Assembly: GCF_029227915.1 (NCBI RefSeq)
Contig: NC_079882.1
Span: 14,656,501 to 14,716,500 of the forward strand
Origin: Hydractinia symbiolongicarpus
Lineage: Eukaryota; Cnidaria; Hydrozoa; Anthoathecata; Hydractiniidae
Length of the DNA stretch: 60,000 bases
Direction: 5' to 3'
A program made the translations under genes and the position numbers. Below, in pieces: positions 12,655-23,691 of this stretch. How positions within the stretch are numbered: position 1 is the stretch's first letter; each line of letters begins with the position of its first letter. The notes under the pieces were generated by a model, which did no database searches, was not told the origin of the DNA, and worked only from the letters and a program-made list of their open reading frames with translations.

Positions 12655-13002
12655 AATCAATATAGAAAGTGTTGCGGAGAGGTTGCCAAGGCAAAGGCAT
12701 TAAGCAGGGCAAGGAAAGGGCAAAGGCAGGCAAGGAAATAGGAAGAGGAATCAGGAAGGCAGGGGTAGGCAAGGCATGGGAGCCACAGGCAAGGACATAG
12801 TAGGCAGGCACCAGAAAAGGCATAGGAAGGGTAGGCAAAGAAAGGCACGGTCAGTGCTGGCAAGGCAATGGAACGGCAAGGCAGGGGTGCATGACTTTAA
12901 TAGAAAATCTCCACCTTACAACTCAAAGATTGCGTATACTCAATATTATCAAATTTATCTCAGGTCAATATACAGTGAATCATAGCCATTACAAGTATTT
13001 AA

Positions 13003-13763
13003 CCCTATTCAGTCCGGGGGGGGGGGGGGGCGGATTCCGCCCCCCCCTGACGGTTTTTTTTTAATAACTCCTGGTTGCTTTGTTATATGGCTATGATACT
13101 TACTGAGTTTCAACATTTATCTATTAGACACCTGCATGCTAATTTTTTAGGTCCCATACCTTTCAGAGGCTTTGATATTGGCCATTACTCGAAACTACCC
13201 CTAAAAATCTCTATGAAATCCTTATAATGGGAAAAATATAATAACTCCTGTTAGGATTATCCTTAGAACTTGAAACTTGCAACACAACTTTTTTTTTATC
13301 AAGAAGAATCATTTTGAATAATTTGAACACGTGACTAATCCGATTTCCCGATTTTGTCGGATTTTACCCGAAAATCGAAAAAAAAACGGATTTTTGGGCA
13401 ATTTTTGGCAATTTTTTATCCTATCCATGTAAAAACCGGAAGATATGTTAAATAACTTTTATTTAGCTTCCAGAAACTTCAAACAGAATGTAAAAATTCG
13501 CTGTAGAACAAAAGTAATTATATTTTAAGCAGATAGTGGCATTTTTAACAATTTTCAAGCTACTGATGACGTCACAGAAAATGTGCTGACGCAAGCAAAT
13601 TTTTTTTGGCGCCATTGTGTTCCTTTTATGACGTACTATAAGTGTGCCAAGTTCGATTCAATTTGAACAACCCTATGAAAAGTTATTAAGGGGGGGGGCG
13701 GAATCTGCCCCACCCCCCCCCCCCCGGTCATAGTATGTTCGAAAAACCCCGGACCGAATAGGG
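13003..13763. mobile_element. piggyBac-type MITE with TTAA target duplication
   Basis: It is 761 bp, bounded by TTAA at 12999-13002 and 13764-13767. The ends are 17-bp inverted repeats, CCCTATTCAGTCCGGGG and its reverse complement with one difference. Poly-G/poly-C tracts form subterminal inverted repeats. The empty site (AAGTATTTAAACAATCGG) is preserved in the sister copy near 20860, so excision to a single TTAA reconstructs the original. It has no coding capacity. TTAA duplication and CCC termini are the established signature of the piggyBac superfamily. Confidence 0.85.
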
Positions 13764-13939
13764 TTAAACAATCGGTCATAACGACATATCATTTTTTGAT
13801 AAATCTGAGATTAACTTGGTTCCAATGACAACAACATTAAAAAGTCAAGATATAGAAATAATCAGAGAAGTCTTACTTAAAGATTACCTATTATATGAAA
13901 GCCTGGTTGTTGTAGGTGCAAGATAATTATGTTTTTCCT

Positions 13940-14000
13940 AGCCCTGTCCAGGATTCGAACCTGGATTTCTCATTTGCATGAGTGTCATAGCCATTAGACC
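13940..14000 (-). repeat. tRNA-like module, 5' truncated (copy 5)
   Basis: Reverse-strand copy that lacks the 5' acceptor strand: homology stops at the D loop, where the sequence jumps to a different part of the element (CGTAATAC...). It marks an internal deletion of the minus-strand element. Confidence 0.6.
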
Positions 14001-15496
14001 CGTAATACATTTTTCCAAAAAACTTTACTGCAACTTCGGTTACCCTGCATGACAATAAAAAATTCTTATTTCCAACTGAGCAGAAACTTTAAAATAATAG
14101 CAATTAATTAGACTATTGAGAAATTAAATAAGAAATACATGTTTCAATACATGTTGATGATTGCACGAGAACAGCTTGTCAGAATTTAAAAAGCCTCTTA
14201 ACAGAAAACGTAGACGTTGATGTTAAAGTTAGAATTTAAAACGCCTGGGTAATAACAAATGCAGATGTTGAAAAATTAAATAATAAAACAGGTATGTTGC
14301 ACATCCATATAGGTTTAATACCATTTCAAACCAGACATAATCAACATTCAATGTGGCACAGTTTACAAAACGTATAAATCGCGCCAGGTGTTATAGTTAC
14401 TTGTGACTAAACCAGATTAGCTTAAACTTCTGTTAAATAGAAACACAGGTAACAGCTTGTTGTTAACACAGGGCTGAGTGATTTGTACAGGTAGCTATAC
14501 TGTTTCGCACATACGTTTCGGCACAATACCCATTTCTAAAAAACTATCCTAACTTCAGTTCAAACAAACAGACAGTTAACAACCTGTTCTTATCCTACGC
14601 AGCTAAAACAATTTTATATACTTTGTGGAAAATTTTGTAACATTTAAAAATAAAAATACAGTTTATAACCTGTTTTTACCTTCTCTAAGCAAAAAACCCC
14701 CGCAATATTTAATTGAAAAAGTTTCTGTTAAAGATTAAAAATTAAACACGGCACTATGATTGAGTGTATTATCTCACTCACTGTGTAGTATATGTAGAGC
14801 TATAGCTAGCTATAGCCAGAAAATCTATTTCTTTGTAGCTAGCTAGTTTTATACTAGCCATTATGATATTGCTTGATCTTTTTTATGCTATTAGCTAGCT
14901 AGCTCTTCAATTCAAGTAGCTCTAGCTAGCTATTTAAGTTCTATTATTATTCCAGCTCAGTCAGTAGTTTTATGCTAGCTAGCCTTAGGTGTGAGTGAGA
15001 ATAAGAAAGGGTTCATTACATACCCTTTCTTTCTTCGCGTTCTTGAACATAACAAGCCCTTCCGTCAGTTGCGATATGGCTTAGATTGAGTTTGAGGCGC
15101 TATGTGTCCGAGAAAATGTCATGTGATGTTAGTAAAAGTGATTTATGTATCACGTGGCTAAAAAGTGTAGGCAGATTTAACCTAAACTGGAAACGGCACC
15201 ATTTACGCTTGGTACCATATTTAAAAAGCAACAAACACTCCTTCGCCGTGCTATAAACAAGTTGTCTCGCTTACTAAAAAATGTACTAGAGAATGACCAT
15301 ATTAAATTGCTGGATTACTGTGATCCTTTGGACGAAATTTTAATATTTCCATAGTAACCATGATAATTTGGATGTATAAGGACGAAATCCTATATACTCT
15401 CCACCGTACTTACATTTCCTTTATATTAGGCTTATATAATGAGGAAATAGGCTCCGCTACGCTCCGTGCGCTGACGCGCACTCCGCTTCTCTCCGC

Positions 15497-15749
15497 AAAA
15501 ATGTACTTAAGAATGACCATATGAAATCGCTGGGAGACTGGGCCCCAAAACGACGGATTTTTGATATTTTTGATGTATAGGGGGACGGGGCGCGAAAATC
15601 GTATAGAAATCCTATATACTCTCCACCGTGCTTACTTTTTCTTTTATATTTGGCTTATTTAATGAGGAAATGGGCTCCGCTACGCTCCGCAACTAGTATA
15701 GAAAGTGTTGCGGAGAGGTTGCCAAGGCAAAGGCATTAAGTACGACTCA
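15497..15749 (-). repeat. Rearranged element fragments between two minus-strand copies
   Basis: It contains a second GC-rich motif (about 15670-15690) and a partial duplication of the CCTTGCC block end (15697-15740) followed by GTACGACT. It looks like a small local rearrangement at the junction of two copies. No gene. Confidence 0.5.
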
Positions 15750-16165
15750 TCAATATAGAAAGTGTTGCGGAGAGGTTGCCAAGGCAAAGGCATTAAGCAC
15801 GGCAAGGAAAGGGCAAAGGCAGGCAAGGAAATAGGAAGAGGAATCAGGAAGGCAGGGGTAGGCAAGGCATGGGAGCCACAGGCAAGGACATAGTAGGCAG
15901 GCACCAGAAAAGGCATAGGAAGGGTAGGCAAAGAAAGGCACGGTCAGTGATGGCAAGGCAATGGAACGGCAAGGCAGGGGTGCATGACTTTAGTAGAAAA
16001 TCTCCACCTTCTTCTTCTTCTTAATTTATTTAACGTCGGAGAAATAACTATGTACATATAGCTTCCTGATATAAAAAAATAAATAAATACATACTTATAA
16101 ATATACAGGAAACTAATCAAATCCGACAAAAATTTGTTTATGGTTTTATGAAAAATGTATAAAAA

Positions 16166-19075
16166 TTAAGAAAAAATATTTAAATAGACCGAGTGACTGA
16201 AATCATACTCCTTTAGTTTCGTTTTAAATTTTTTAAGGCTGTTACAACTTTTCAATTCGGAAGGTAAAGTATTCCAAATTTTAGGCCCCAATGAGCGAAG
16301 ACATTTTTCCCCAAAATTTTTTGTATTAAAGTTCAATGTTTTAAGATTATTTAAATATTGACTTCGTACTGGCCTGTTTGTTTCGCTGCGTTGAAAGATG
16401 TCTAACATAAATGGCGGATTTAAATTATTAAGAGATTTAAAAATCTCTATACATAGATTTCGTATTCGCATAATTTTCATGTAGTTACTTTTGTTCTTGG
16501 TAGAAATGTACCTTTCTTTTCTCTCTGAATATCCGCTATCTACAAATTTTAGGGCTCGCTTATGGAGTTTTTCGACCCTAGAAAGTGATTTTGAAGATGA
16601 GAAATTCCAAATAAGTGGACAGTAGTTAAAGTTTGAATACACAAAGCTTTCTGCTAAGACACTCTTAGCTTTAAAAGGAAGTATGTTTTTAAATCTATAC
16701 AAAGCATTTAGTTGCGCAGATGCTTTCTTGCAAACCTCATTTAAGTGCTGATCAAATCTAAGGTTATTGTCAATTTTAACTCCTAACAGTTTGACTGTGT
16801 CTTGCGAATATATGTTTTTATCTCCGATTCTTATCAGTTTACTACTTGTGTTTTCTATCCTATCTTTGCTGATTATAATGCATTGAAATTTGTCAGGGTT
16901 AGCAATCATTTTATTTTCATGTAGCCATGCTAACGCCTGCTCAGACTCACCTTCTAAAATTTTAATGAGGTTTGGAATTGAATTGGAAAAGCTTGACAAT
17001 GTATTATCATCAGCATAGTTGTGTAGGTCACTTCTGGTTATAAAAAGAAAAATATCGTTAAGAAAAATATTAAAAATTATCGGGCCTAAGATTGATCCTT
17101 GCGGCACGCCTGAAAGAATCATTTGGAAAAGACTGTAGTGTCCGTTTATACGAGTAGATTGTTCTCTATTTGTTAGGTATGACAGGACAAATTTCAGGGC
17201 ATTAATTTCAAATCCATATGCCTCAAGTTTAGCGATTAGTAAATCATGTGGCACACAATCGAATGCTTTTGATAGATCCATTAAGACTGCACCAACCACG
17301 TAATTCTTATCAAGTTTTTTTTTCCATTCTTCTAGTAAACGAATTAAGACATGCTGTGTGTTATAGTTTTTCCGATAGGCTGACAAAAATATTGAAAGTT
17401 TCGATTCTATGAAAGACATGATTTGATCCTTCATTATGTTTTCATAGAATTTTGAAAATACATTCAACACACTGACAGGTCTAAAATTTTTAATGCTATG
17501 TTTGTCTTTGCCTCCTTTGTCAAGAGGTGCTACCGTTGCACGTTTGGCTCCATCGGGAAAAATATTCAATTTTATGCTGCTGTTTATAGCATTTTTCAAT
17601 GGGCCAATCAGATATTCACTAGCTAACTTCACAAGCTTTGGGGGTATTTTGTCTCTACCTGGAGAGGAATTTATGTTTAAATTAGTAAAAAGTTTTTTGA
17701 TTGTGTTGTCATCTACCTCCTCAAAGTTAAAAAAATTTATATTTTCGTTGCAGGCTTTAATTTTGACAATACTCGGATGACTCTCGTATGTTTTAATTAT
17801 CTCATTAATTAGTCTCTCTTTGTCTAAGGAATTTCGATAATCAATTGATATTGGCTTGGTTCCACTACTTTTTTCTACAATGTTAATATAGTGTTCATTA
17901 AATAATTCAGCAAGCTCACTGTCATTGGTTATCTGAGCACCATCTTTGATAATCATAATGTTATCATTGTTCAAACCACTTTTATTGGTTATAAACGGCT
18001 TAATAGTTTTCCAAAAAGTTTTATTTTCTACAATCCCAGAATCTATAACATTTTTAAAATACATTTTTATGGCTTTCTTTCTGAGTCCAACACACTTATT
18101 TCGTTGTTTTTTATAGTTAATCTTGTTTTCTTCAGTAGGATCTTTATTGTATCGGTTTTTAAATCTTGACCTGGTATAAATGGCTTGCCTAAGTTCTTTA
18201 TTCATAAAAGGTGCTTCATTTCCCCTGAGCAGTTTCTGTTTTAACGGGGCATGCTTTTCAATAATAGAACTAAACGTTTTTGTCAAGTGGTCGTAATTTG
18301 AAGCAGGGTCATTTTCATTAAAATCAAAACGTGTATTCCTAACATCAGAAAGAAACTTTCTCTTATCAAACTTTCTGTTACTTCTATAAACAATTAGTTT
18401 TGGTTTCAATCTTACCAGATGAGATCTTAGGAAAGTTGTAATCATCAGATGATGGTCACTGAGTCCAGTCTCAGTAACCATAGTGTTTTGAAAAGACCTT
18501 TGTTTATTTGTTAAAATAACATCAATTGATGTTCCTTGTTCACTTGCAAAACATGTTTTGTCTTTGACTAAGTTTTTTAGGTCAAAAGTATCGCAAAGAG
18601 AAGTTATGTAATGATAATTTATTATTTCGTTTTTATTATGAGTATCAATGTTTATGTCCCCCATCACAATGATGTTATCACAAAATGAGAGTGTTTTGTT
18701 TAGAATTTTCTCCAAATCTTCAAAGAAACTTTGAAGATTAGAATGACGTGGTGGACGATAAAGGGTGATAATAGTCCATTTTTTGTTTCTGACGTTTAGC
18801 TCAGAACATATAATTTCATTACTTGTAAGGTTAGCTATGTTTATTTGCTTACAAACCACTCCCTTTTTTACATACTCAATTAGCCCACCCCCATTTTTAT
18901 CCCGATCTTTTCTAGATCTTAATTCATAATCATCAATAGTAAATTGACTATTTGGAAAAGTACTATCTAATTTTGTTTCAGATAATACAAAATAATCTGG
19001 AGCAAATTTCACAAAGATTTCCCTTAAGTCAATTATTTTTTTCCTTAAACTATTTATATTCAAATATCCTATCAA
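16166..19075 (-). CDS. Non-LTR retrotransposon ORF2: APE endonuclease and reverse transcriptase
   Basis: The protein of about 969 residues begins in an apurinic-type endonuclease domain (IGYLNINSLRKK, then LSETKLD, VMGDINID, GLSDHH). A central reverse transcriptase follows, with FRPVSVLN, a catalytic DLSKAFDCVPH block, SGVPQGSILGP and the YADD box in NYADDNTLSS. The C-terminus has the typical LGVKID and YCPLIW motifs. It nicks target DNA and primes cDNA synthesis there. Length and domain order fit the CR1/L2/Rex group. No ATG precedes the endonuclease: the first codon counted is TTG and the frame stays open upstream past the end of ORF1, so the start is uncertain. Confidence 0.9.
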   Translation of the reverse strand: MIGYLNINSLRKKIIDLREIFVKFAPDYFVLSETKLDSTFPNSQFTIDDYELRSRKDRDKNGGGLIEYVKKGVVCKQINIANLTSNEIICSELNVRNKKWTIITLYRPPRHSNLQSFFEDLEKILNKTLSFCDNIIVMGDINIDTHNKNEIINYHYITSLCDTFDLKNLVKDKTCFASEQGTSIDVILTNKQRSFQNTMVTETGLSDHHLMITTFLRSHLVRLKPKLIVYRSNRKFDKRKFLSDVRNTRFDFNENDPASNYDHLTKTFSSIIEKHAPLKQKLLRGNEAPFMNKELRQAIYTRSRFKNRYNKDPTEENKINYKKQRNKCVGLRKKAIKMYFKNVIDSGIVENKTFWKTIKPFITNKSGLNNDNIMIIKDGAQITNDSELAELFNEHYINIVEKSSGTKPISIDYRNSLDKERLINEIIKTYESHPSIVKIKACNENINFFNFEEVDDNTIKKLFTNLNINSSPGRDKIPPKLVKLASEYLIGPLKNAINSSIKLNIFPDGAKRATVAPLDKGGKDKHSIKNFRPVSVLNVFSKFYENIMKDQIMSFIESKLSIFLSAYRKNYNTQHVLIRLLEEWKKKLDKNYVVGAVLMDLSKAFDCVPHDLLIAKLEAYGFEINALKFVLSYLTNREQSTRINGHYSLFQMILSGVPQGSILGPIIFNIFLNDIFLFITRSDLHNYADDNTLSSFSNSIPNLIKILEGESEQALAWLHENKMIANPDKFQCIIISKDRIENTSSKLIRIGDKNIYSQDTVKLLGVKIDNNLRFDQHLNEVCKKASAQLNALYRFKNILPFKAKSVLAESFVYSNFNYCPLIWNFSSSKSLSRVEKLHKRALKFVDSGYSERKERYISTKNKSNYMKIMRIRNLCIEIFKSLNNLNPPFMLDIFQRSETNRPVRSQYLNNLKTLNFNTKNFGEKCLRSLGPKIWNTLPSELKSCNSLKKFKTKLKEYDFSHSVYLNIFS

Positions 19076-19272
19076 TAGATTGAAAGGATTTTTGATTCTA
19101 ATATCACAGACATTTTTCAGAGAATTTTGTAAATTATATGTAGAATCATGTGATTGGTCAGTCTCAAATTGATCATTTAATTCCTTATTGCATTCAGAAG
19201 AAGTAACCCCATATGGATGTGTTACACCCTGGGAGCAGGATGCCGTAAGTTCAGTGCTTATCCTATCAGAAA

Positions 19273-20679
19273 TCAGTATACATTCGTTTCTATAAAATCC
19301 AGACCTAAAAAATTATTTATATAAAATAAGAAATTATTAGCTAACAAAACTTTACCACTTTCCATTAGATGTAATCCATCTTTCCATAAATTAGATTCCA
19401 TAATATTACTATTGTCGATAAAAATATAGCCATATTTCTTTGCCTCGTTCTCAAGTATATGATTTAACGATTTGATAAACTCAAAATCAATACGAGTACA
19501 GATAATAACACTTGAAATAAAAACTTTTTCGACGCCATGATCGATGTATACGCGTGATAGTTTGATTATTTTTTCTGCAATTTCATTAACTGATGATTTA
19601 TTTCTCTTTATATCCAGCAAGTCGTTTATTCCAACATGCACAACTACTATTTCTGGATTCTCATCTACTAAGGTTGGTAGAGAGTAATGACCCAAATTTT
19701 TAATATTTGAACCAGGAAAAACTTTAAATCTTGCATCACCGTTTCTCAAATGATTATTGAATTCTCGAGTATTTATGCCTTTTGCGATGCTATCACTGAT
19801 AATTCTAATCTTCTTTTTATTTTTACGGGTTTCAGATGATTTGATGTTATGTTGTAAAAGATCTCTTTCTGGAGAAAGGTTAATAACGGGATTTGGTCTT
19901 CTTATAGATTTATTTGGTTGTGGTGGTGCGTAACTTTGATTATTCGTAAGTGGTTGTGCGTCATAGTGATTATTGTTGTTTTGTTCGTTCTGAAGTGTAC
20001 TAAACCGATTTGAAAGACTGAATCTATTATTATATCGTTTCTCTATTTTTCCCGAGGGACCTTTCTTTACTTCGTTCCAATCATTGGTTTCTGATTTGTT
20101 TTTAATTTTTTCATAATTATTTATGTTTATGTCTTGTAACAAAACGTCCCTCAACAAACTTTGAGATTCTTTTATCTCGTTTTTTAAAAAATCGTTTTCT
20201 TCCTTCAAGTGAACAACCAAATCATTTACCATATTTCTTCTTAATTTACCGACTTCATACGAGACGTATTCTTTCAGGTCCGATACCATTTTAACTATTT
20301 CTTTTAAAACTTCAAAGTTTTTAACCTGTTGTAGTTCCTGAGCGAGAAGATCGAGGTGGTCTACTTTTTCATCTGGTTCTTGGATATCATCTTCTCCTTC
20401 TTCCCTATCAACACTCGTAATTTTGCCAGTAAAAATGTTTTTACTTATCCTATAGCTAGGTAATCCTCGTCTGTTTATGAGAAAAAGTTTATCAGTATCG
20501 CAAAGTCGTTGAACAGTATATTTTACCTTTTCTGGACTGAATTCTTTCGACTCAACAATAATACTGTCCATATCTGCACGTTTCTTTCTTCCATGAATAT
20601 TTTTAATAGATTGCAAAACGCTTTCTTCTAATGTTTCCATATCCTCGGTGTAATTTACTAAGATATCTTTAGCCGCCAT
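19273..20679 (-). CDS. Non-LTR retrotransposon ORF1 with SGNH/GDSL-type esterase domain
   Basis: A 468-residue protein starting at ATG only about a dozen bases inside the element's 5' end. The N-terminal 90 residues resemble a small winged-helix-like fold (KKRADMDSI, KVKYTVQRLCDTDKLF) and are followed by a charged, probably coiled-coil region. The last 170 residues form an SGNH hydrolase: IISDSIAKGI (nucleophile Ser), PGSNIKNL (Gly block), VVHVGINDLLD (Asn block) and DGLHLMESGK (catalytic Asp/His). Esterase domains are established in ORF1 of CR1/L2-type elements, probably for membrane or RNP handling. It is intact and ends just before the ORF2 frame. Confidence 0.85.
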   Translation of the reverse strand: MAAKDILVNYTEDMETLEESVLQSIKNIHGRKKRADMDSIIVESKEFSPEKVKYTVQRLCDTDKLFLINRRGLPSYRISKNIFTGKITSVDREEGEDDIQEPDEKVDHLDLLAQELQQVKNFEVLKEIVKMVSDLKEYVSYEVGKLRRNMVNDLVVHLKEENDFLKNEIKESQSLLRDVLLQDININNYEKIKNKSETNDWNEVKKGPSGKIEKRYNNRFSLSNRFSTLQNEQNNNNHYDAQPLTNNQSYAPPQPNKSIRRPNPVINLSPERDLLQHNIKSSETRKNKKKIRIISDSIAKGINTREFNNHLRNGDARFKVFPGSNIKNLGHYSLPTLVDENPEIVVVHVGINDLLDIKRNKSSVNEIAEKIIKLSRVYIDHGVEKVFISSVIICTRIDFEFIKSLNHILENEAKKYGYIFIDNSNIMESNLWKDGLHLMESGKVLLANNFLFYINNFLGLDFIETNVY

Positions 20680-20690
20680 CTTTCCTTACA

Positions 20691-21981
20691 ACTCAAAGAT
20701 TGTGTATACTCAATATGTCTAAGTTAAGTATCATATTAGTCCAGGAGTATAGAAAATATTGAGGTGCAAATGTTTCAAATTCAATATCTCAAAAAAAAGT
20801 CTCAAATTTATCTCAGGTCAATACACAGTGAATCATAGCAGAATTATGTGCCATTACAAGTATTTAAACAATCGGTCATAACGACATATCATTTTTTGAT
20901 AAATCTGAGATTAACTTGGTTCCAATGACAAAAACATTAAAAAGTCAAGATATAGAAATAATCAGAGAAGTCCTACTCAAAGATTACCTATTATATGAAA
21001 ACCTGGTTGTTGTAGGTGCAAGATAATTATGTTTTTCCTAGCCCTGTCCAGGATTTGAACCTGGATCTCTCATTAGCATGAGTGTCATAGCCATTAGACC
21101 AGCAGGGCATAAACATAAATATATATACAAAACTTTACAGGTGAGTATTATATACACTTAGGAATTTAAGCTGGTTAAGCCACAAGTAACTGTGTTACCT
21201 GGCGTTAAACGCTTGATGGAACAATTAATACAAATTTTAAACTGTACCACACATTCAGGTGGCTCGCTTTAGTACAGATGTGCAGTATATCATAAATCGA
21301 GAGAAACACACAACATTAAAGGTGTGTCGGGTGTGTACTTATATTTTTCAGATTCACAAAATATATATTTCCTTCAACTTTAGCTTGAATAGAAACACAA
21401 TTTACATATTGTGCCATGTCATAGCGAAAACTGTTTCACAAAATGTTCCCAGTAAAACTTAAAATATATATGTACTTTAATCTGTGGTGCGCCATTAGTA
21501 TAGGTAAACAAACCCTTTGAAAATAACTTTAGCACAACTTCTGTTAAATAGAAACACAGGTAATAGCTTGTCGTTAACACTAGGCTGAGTGATTAGTACA
21601 AATATACTGTGGCGCACATCCGAAAAAACTTTGGTTCACATAAACAGACAGTAAACACCCTGTTGTTATCCTACATAGCTAAAACAATCATTCAGCAATT
21701 TTATTTTGCGGAAAAGTTTTTGTAACATTTAAAAATAAAAACACTGTTCAAAACCTGTTTTTACGCTCCTAAAGAATCCTGCAATATTTTATGGGAAAAG
21801 TTTCTGTGCTAGATCAAAAATTAATCAAAAAATCGGACAGCCGTAATACATTTTTTAAAAAAACCTTTACTGCAACTTCGGTTTAAAAAAACACAGCGGA
21901 AACAGCCTGTTGTTAGCCTGTGCAGCTAAAAATCAAATAGCAGTATATGTTTTGTTTGCAAACAAGTTTTCATGACGGTAG
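20691..21981 (-). repeat. Right part of the interrupted minus-strand element
   Basis: AT-rich element interior continuous in homology with 15750-16012 once the retrotransposon is removed, and collinear in reverse with about 5520-6800. It contains the TTAAACAATCGG empty site of the MITE and a tRNA-like module. Apparent short frames are chance. Confidence 0.6.
21040..21108 (-). repeat. tRNA-like module (copy 6)
   Basis: Full reverse-strand copy with a B-box variant (GGTTCAAATCC on the minus strand, as at 6374) and an anticodon-stem change (CTCATGCTAATGAG). Confidence 0.6.
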
Positions 21982-22325
21982 ATAGATAGATGTGCATATT
22001 TTACATGGCTAGCCTCACAAATATCGAGGGATATACCCTGTCTATTATTTCCAGGAGGGGCCATGGCGTAGATGGAGAGTCCTAGAGTATTTAATGCTCA
22101 TTTTGAGCTACGCAGACCCAATTAGAGCCCGCACTCTACTAGACAACTCCCGGCAACATCCAACGGCCCACACAGTGTGCCATCTTCCCAATTTCCCTCA
22201 CATGGCTTGGGTTAACCCGGGGCTATGGTAACATTCACTCGCCCATGTTGAATCGCCGTCAAGAGGAATCGAACCCCGGTCTCCCGCACAGAGTACGAGA
22301 GCTATAACCACTAATCTACGGCGCC
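21982..22325 (-). mobile_element. tRNA-derived SINE
   Basis: On the minus strand it begins with a tRNA-like head: an A box in TAGATTAGTGGTTATAGC and a B box in GGTTCGATTCC. A body and a TCTA-repeat tail (GATAGATAGATG on the plus strand) follow. It is flanked by ACGGTAG at 21975-21981 and 22326-22332, a 7-bp duplication. The empty site exists in reverse near 5515 (CTACTGTCATG). This is a classical target-primed SINE insertion. Confidence 0.85.
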
Positions 22326-22498
22326 ACGGTAGGATAAAAAGCTCTTATTCCAAACTGAAAAAAACATATACATATCGTGAAAAAGAAATAATGAATACAT
22401 TTGCAGATTTTCAATACATGTCGACGATTGAACGAGAACCGCTATTCAGAATTTAAAAAGCCTCAGTAATAACAAATGTTGATGTTGTAAAAATTTCC

Positions 22499-23691
22499 CG
22501 ATATATATATATATATATATATATATATTGAAATAATTTTCGCTTCTGCTTAAGCCGCACTGATATATGCTCAGCGGCAGGGTTAAAAAAGTTTATTTCC
22601 TGACGTGTGTACAATATATATAGCTAGCTACAACTGTCCACGAAAATATAGCTCTCTATTCCCTCTTAATGTTAAGAACTGCCCATTTGTGGCTAAGCAA
22701 CGTAAACAATTACACGTGACATACCTGTATATAAACATTTACTATCTGCAAAATATCTAGCTGGCTATGTTTGGCCATTTTGTGGACGATTGTAGCTAGA
22801 ACAAGCTGTATGATGGGACATTCCTACAGAGTAGAATTATCTCACTCACTGTGTAGTATATAGCTATGTATAATAGCTAGCTAGATAGAGGATAGGTAGA
22901 AAATCAGTCTCAAACAATTTTTCTATGCTAGCTATGTTGCTGATTTTATGCCAGCAAAAATAGCAATTTATTGCTAGCTACATGGGTAGTTCTATCCCAG
23001 CTAAGTAGTTAATTTTCTGCAAGCTTTGTAGCTAGTTTTATGCTAGCTATATTGCATTGTTTGTTTGTTTTTATGCTAGCTAACTCTTACAGTAGCTAGG
23101 TAGCTAAATGTTATCTAAGTTCTATTATTATTCTATCTAAATCTGCAGTTTTAAGCTAGCTAGCTTTAGGTGTGAGTGAGAATAAGAATGGGTTCATTAC
23201 ATGTAAAAAATAGTGATATACAAGCGAGCTAAACATACCCTTTCTTCATTTTCTTGAACAAGCCCTTCCTCCTTTGGCTGCGATATAGCTAGCTTAGATT
23301 AACGGAAGTTTAGTTTGAGGCGCTATGTTATCCGAGAAAAAGTCACGTGACATTAGTCAAAGTGACTATATATCACGTGGCTAAAGGTACCTTAATCTGA
23401 ACTGGAAATCCCCGTTAGGCCATCTTTAAAAGTAACAAAAGCACTCCATCACCGTGCCTTTGATGTTGTCTCGTTGAATCATAAATTTACGGAGAAAATG
23501 ACCAGAGTAAGCTACTGGGCAACCCAGTCAAAAAATTGACGAAAATTGAAAATTTTGATGTATAGGTTCGGAAACCCTATAACCCTCCACCGTCCCTTAT
23601 ATTTGCCTTATTTAATTATATTTGGCTTATTTAATGAGGAAATGGGCTCCGCTACGCTCCGGGCGCTGACGCGCCCTCCGCTTCTCTCCGC
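22499..23691 (-). repeat. TA microsatellite and TAGC-rich 5' half of the minus-strand element
   Basis: A (TA)n run (about 22501-22528), then sequence collinear in reverse with 4118-5340, including repeated GCTAGC and the 5' GC-rich palindrome at the right end. No gene is seen. Confidence 0.6.

Larger units (their letters stand above)
12655..15496 (-). mobile_element. Minus-strand element copy, carrying a MITE and an internal deletion
   Basis: In its own orientation it starts GCGGAGAG (15496) and ends CTATATTGATT (12655). The flanks are CTAG on the left and AAAAATGTACTTAAG on the right; the sequence without insertion (GTACATTTTTCTAGTGAG in the element orientation) is present at about 361-378. 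It is interrupted by the MITE at 13003-13763 and lacks part of its tRNA-like module. Confidence 0.6.
16013..20690 (-). mobile_element. Full-length CR1/L2-like non-LTR retrotransposon
   Basis: About 4.7 kb on the minus strand, with two long intact ORFs (an esterase-bearing ORF1 and an endonuclease/RT ORF2), a short 5' UTR directly before ORF1 and a 3' end in an (AAG)n-type tail. It interrupts the sequence CTCCACCTTACAACTC known from about 12910, with CCTT repeated at both sides as a short possible target duplication. Both ORFs lack stops or frameshifts, which suggests recent insertion and possible activity. Confidence 0.85.
15750..23691 (-). mobile_element. Minus-strand element copy split by a CR1-like retrotransposon and a SINE
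   Basis: The 5' end (GCGGAGAG on the minus strand) is at 23691 after CACTTATT; the 3' end (CTATATTGA) is at 15750. Without the two insertions it is about 2.9 kb and matches 4118-7058. Shared landmarks are the tRNA-like module (21040-21108), TAGC tracts and CCTTGCC block. The retrotransposon entered at the CCACCTT sequence near 16010/20690. Confidence 0.6.
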
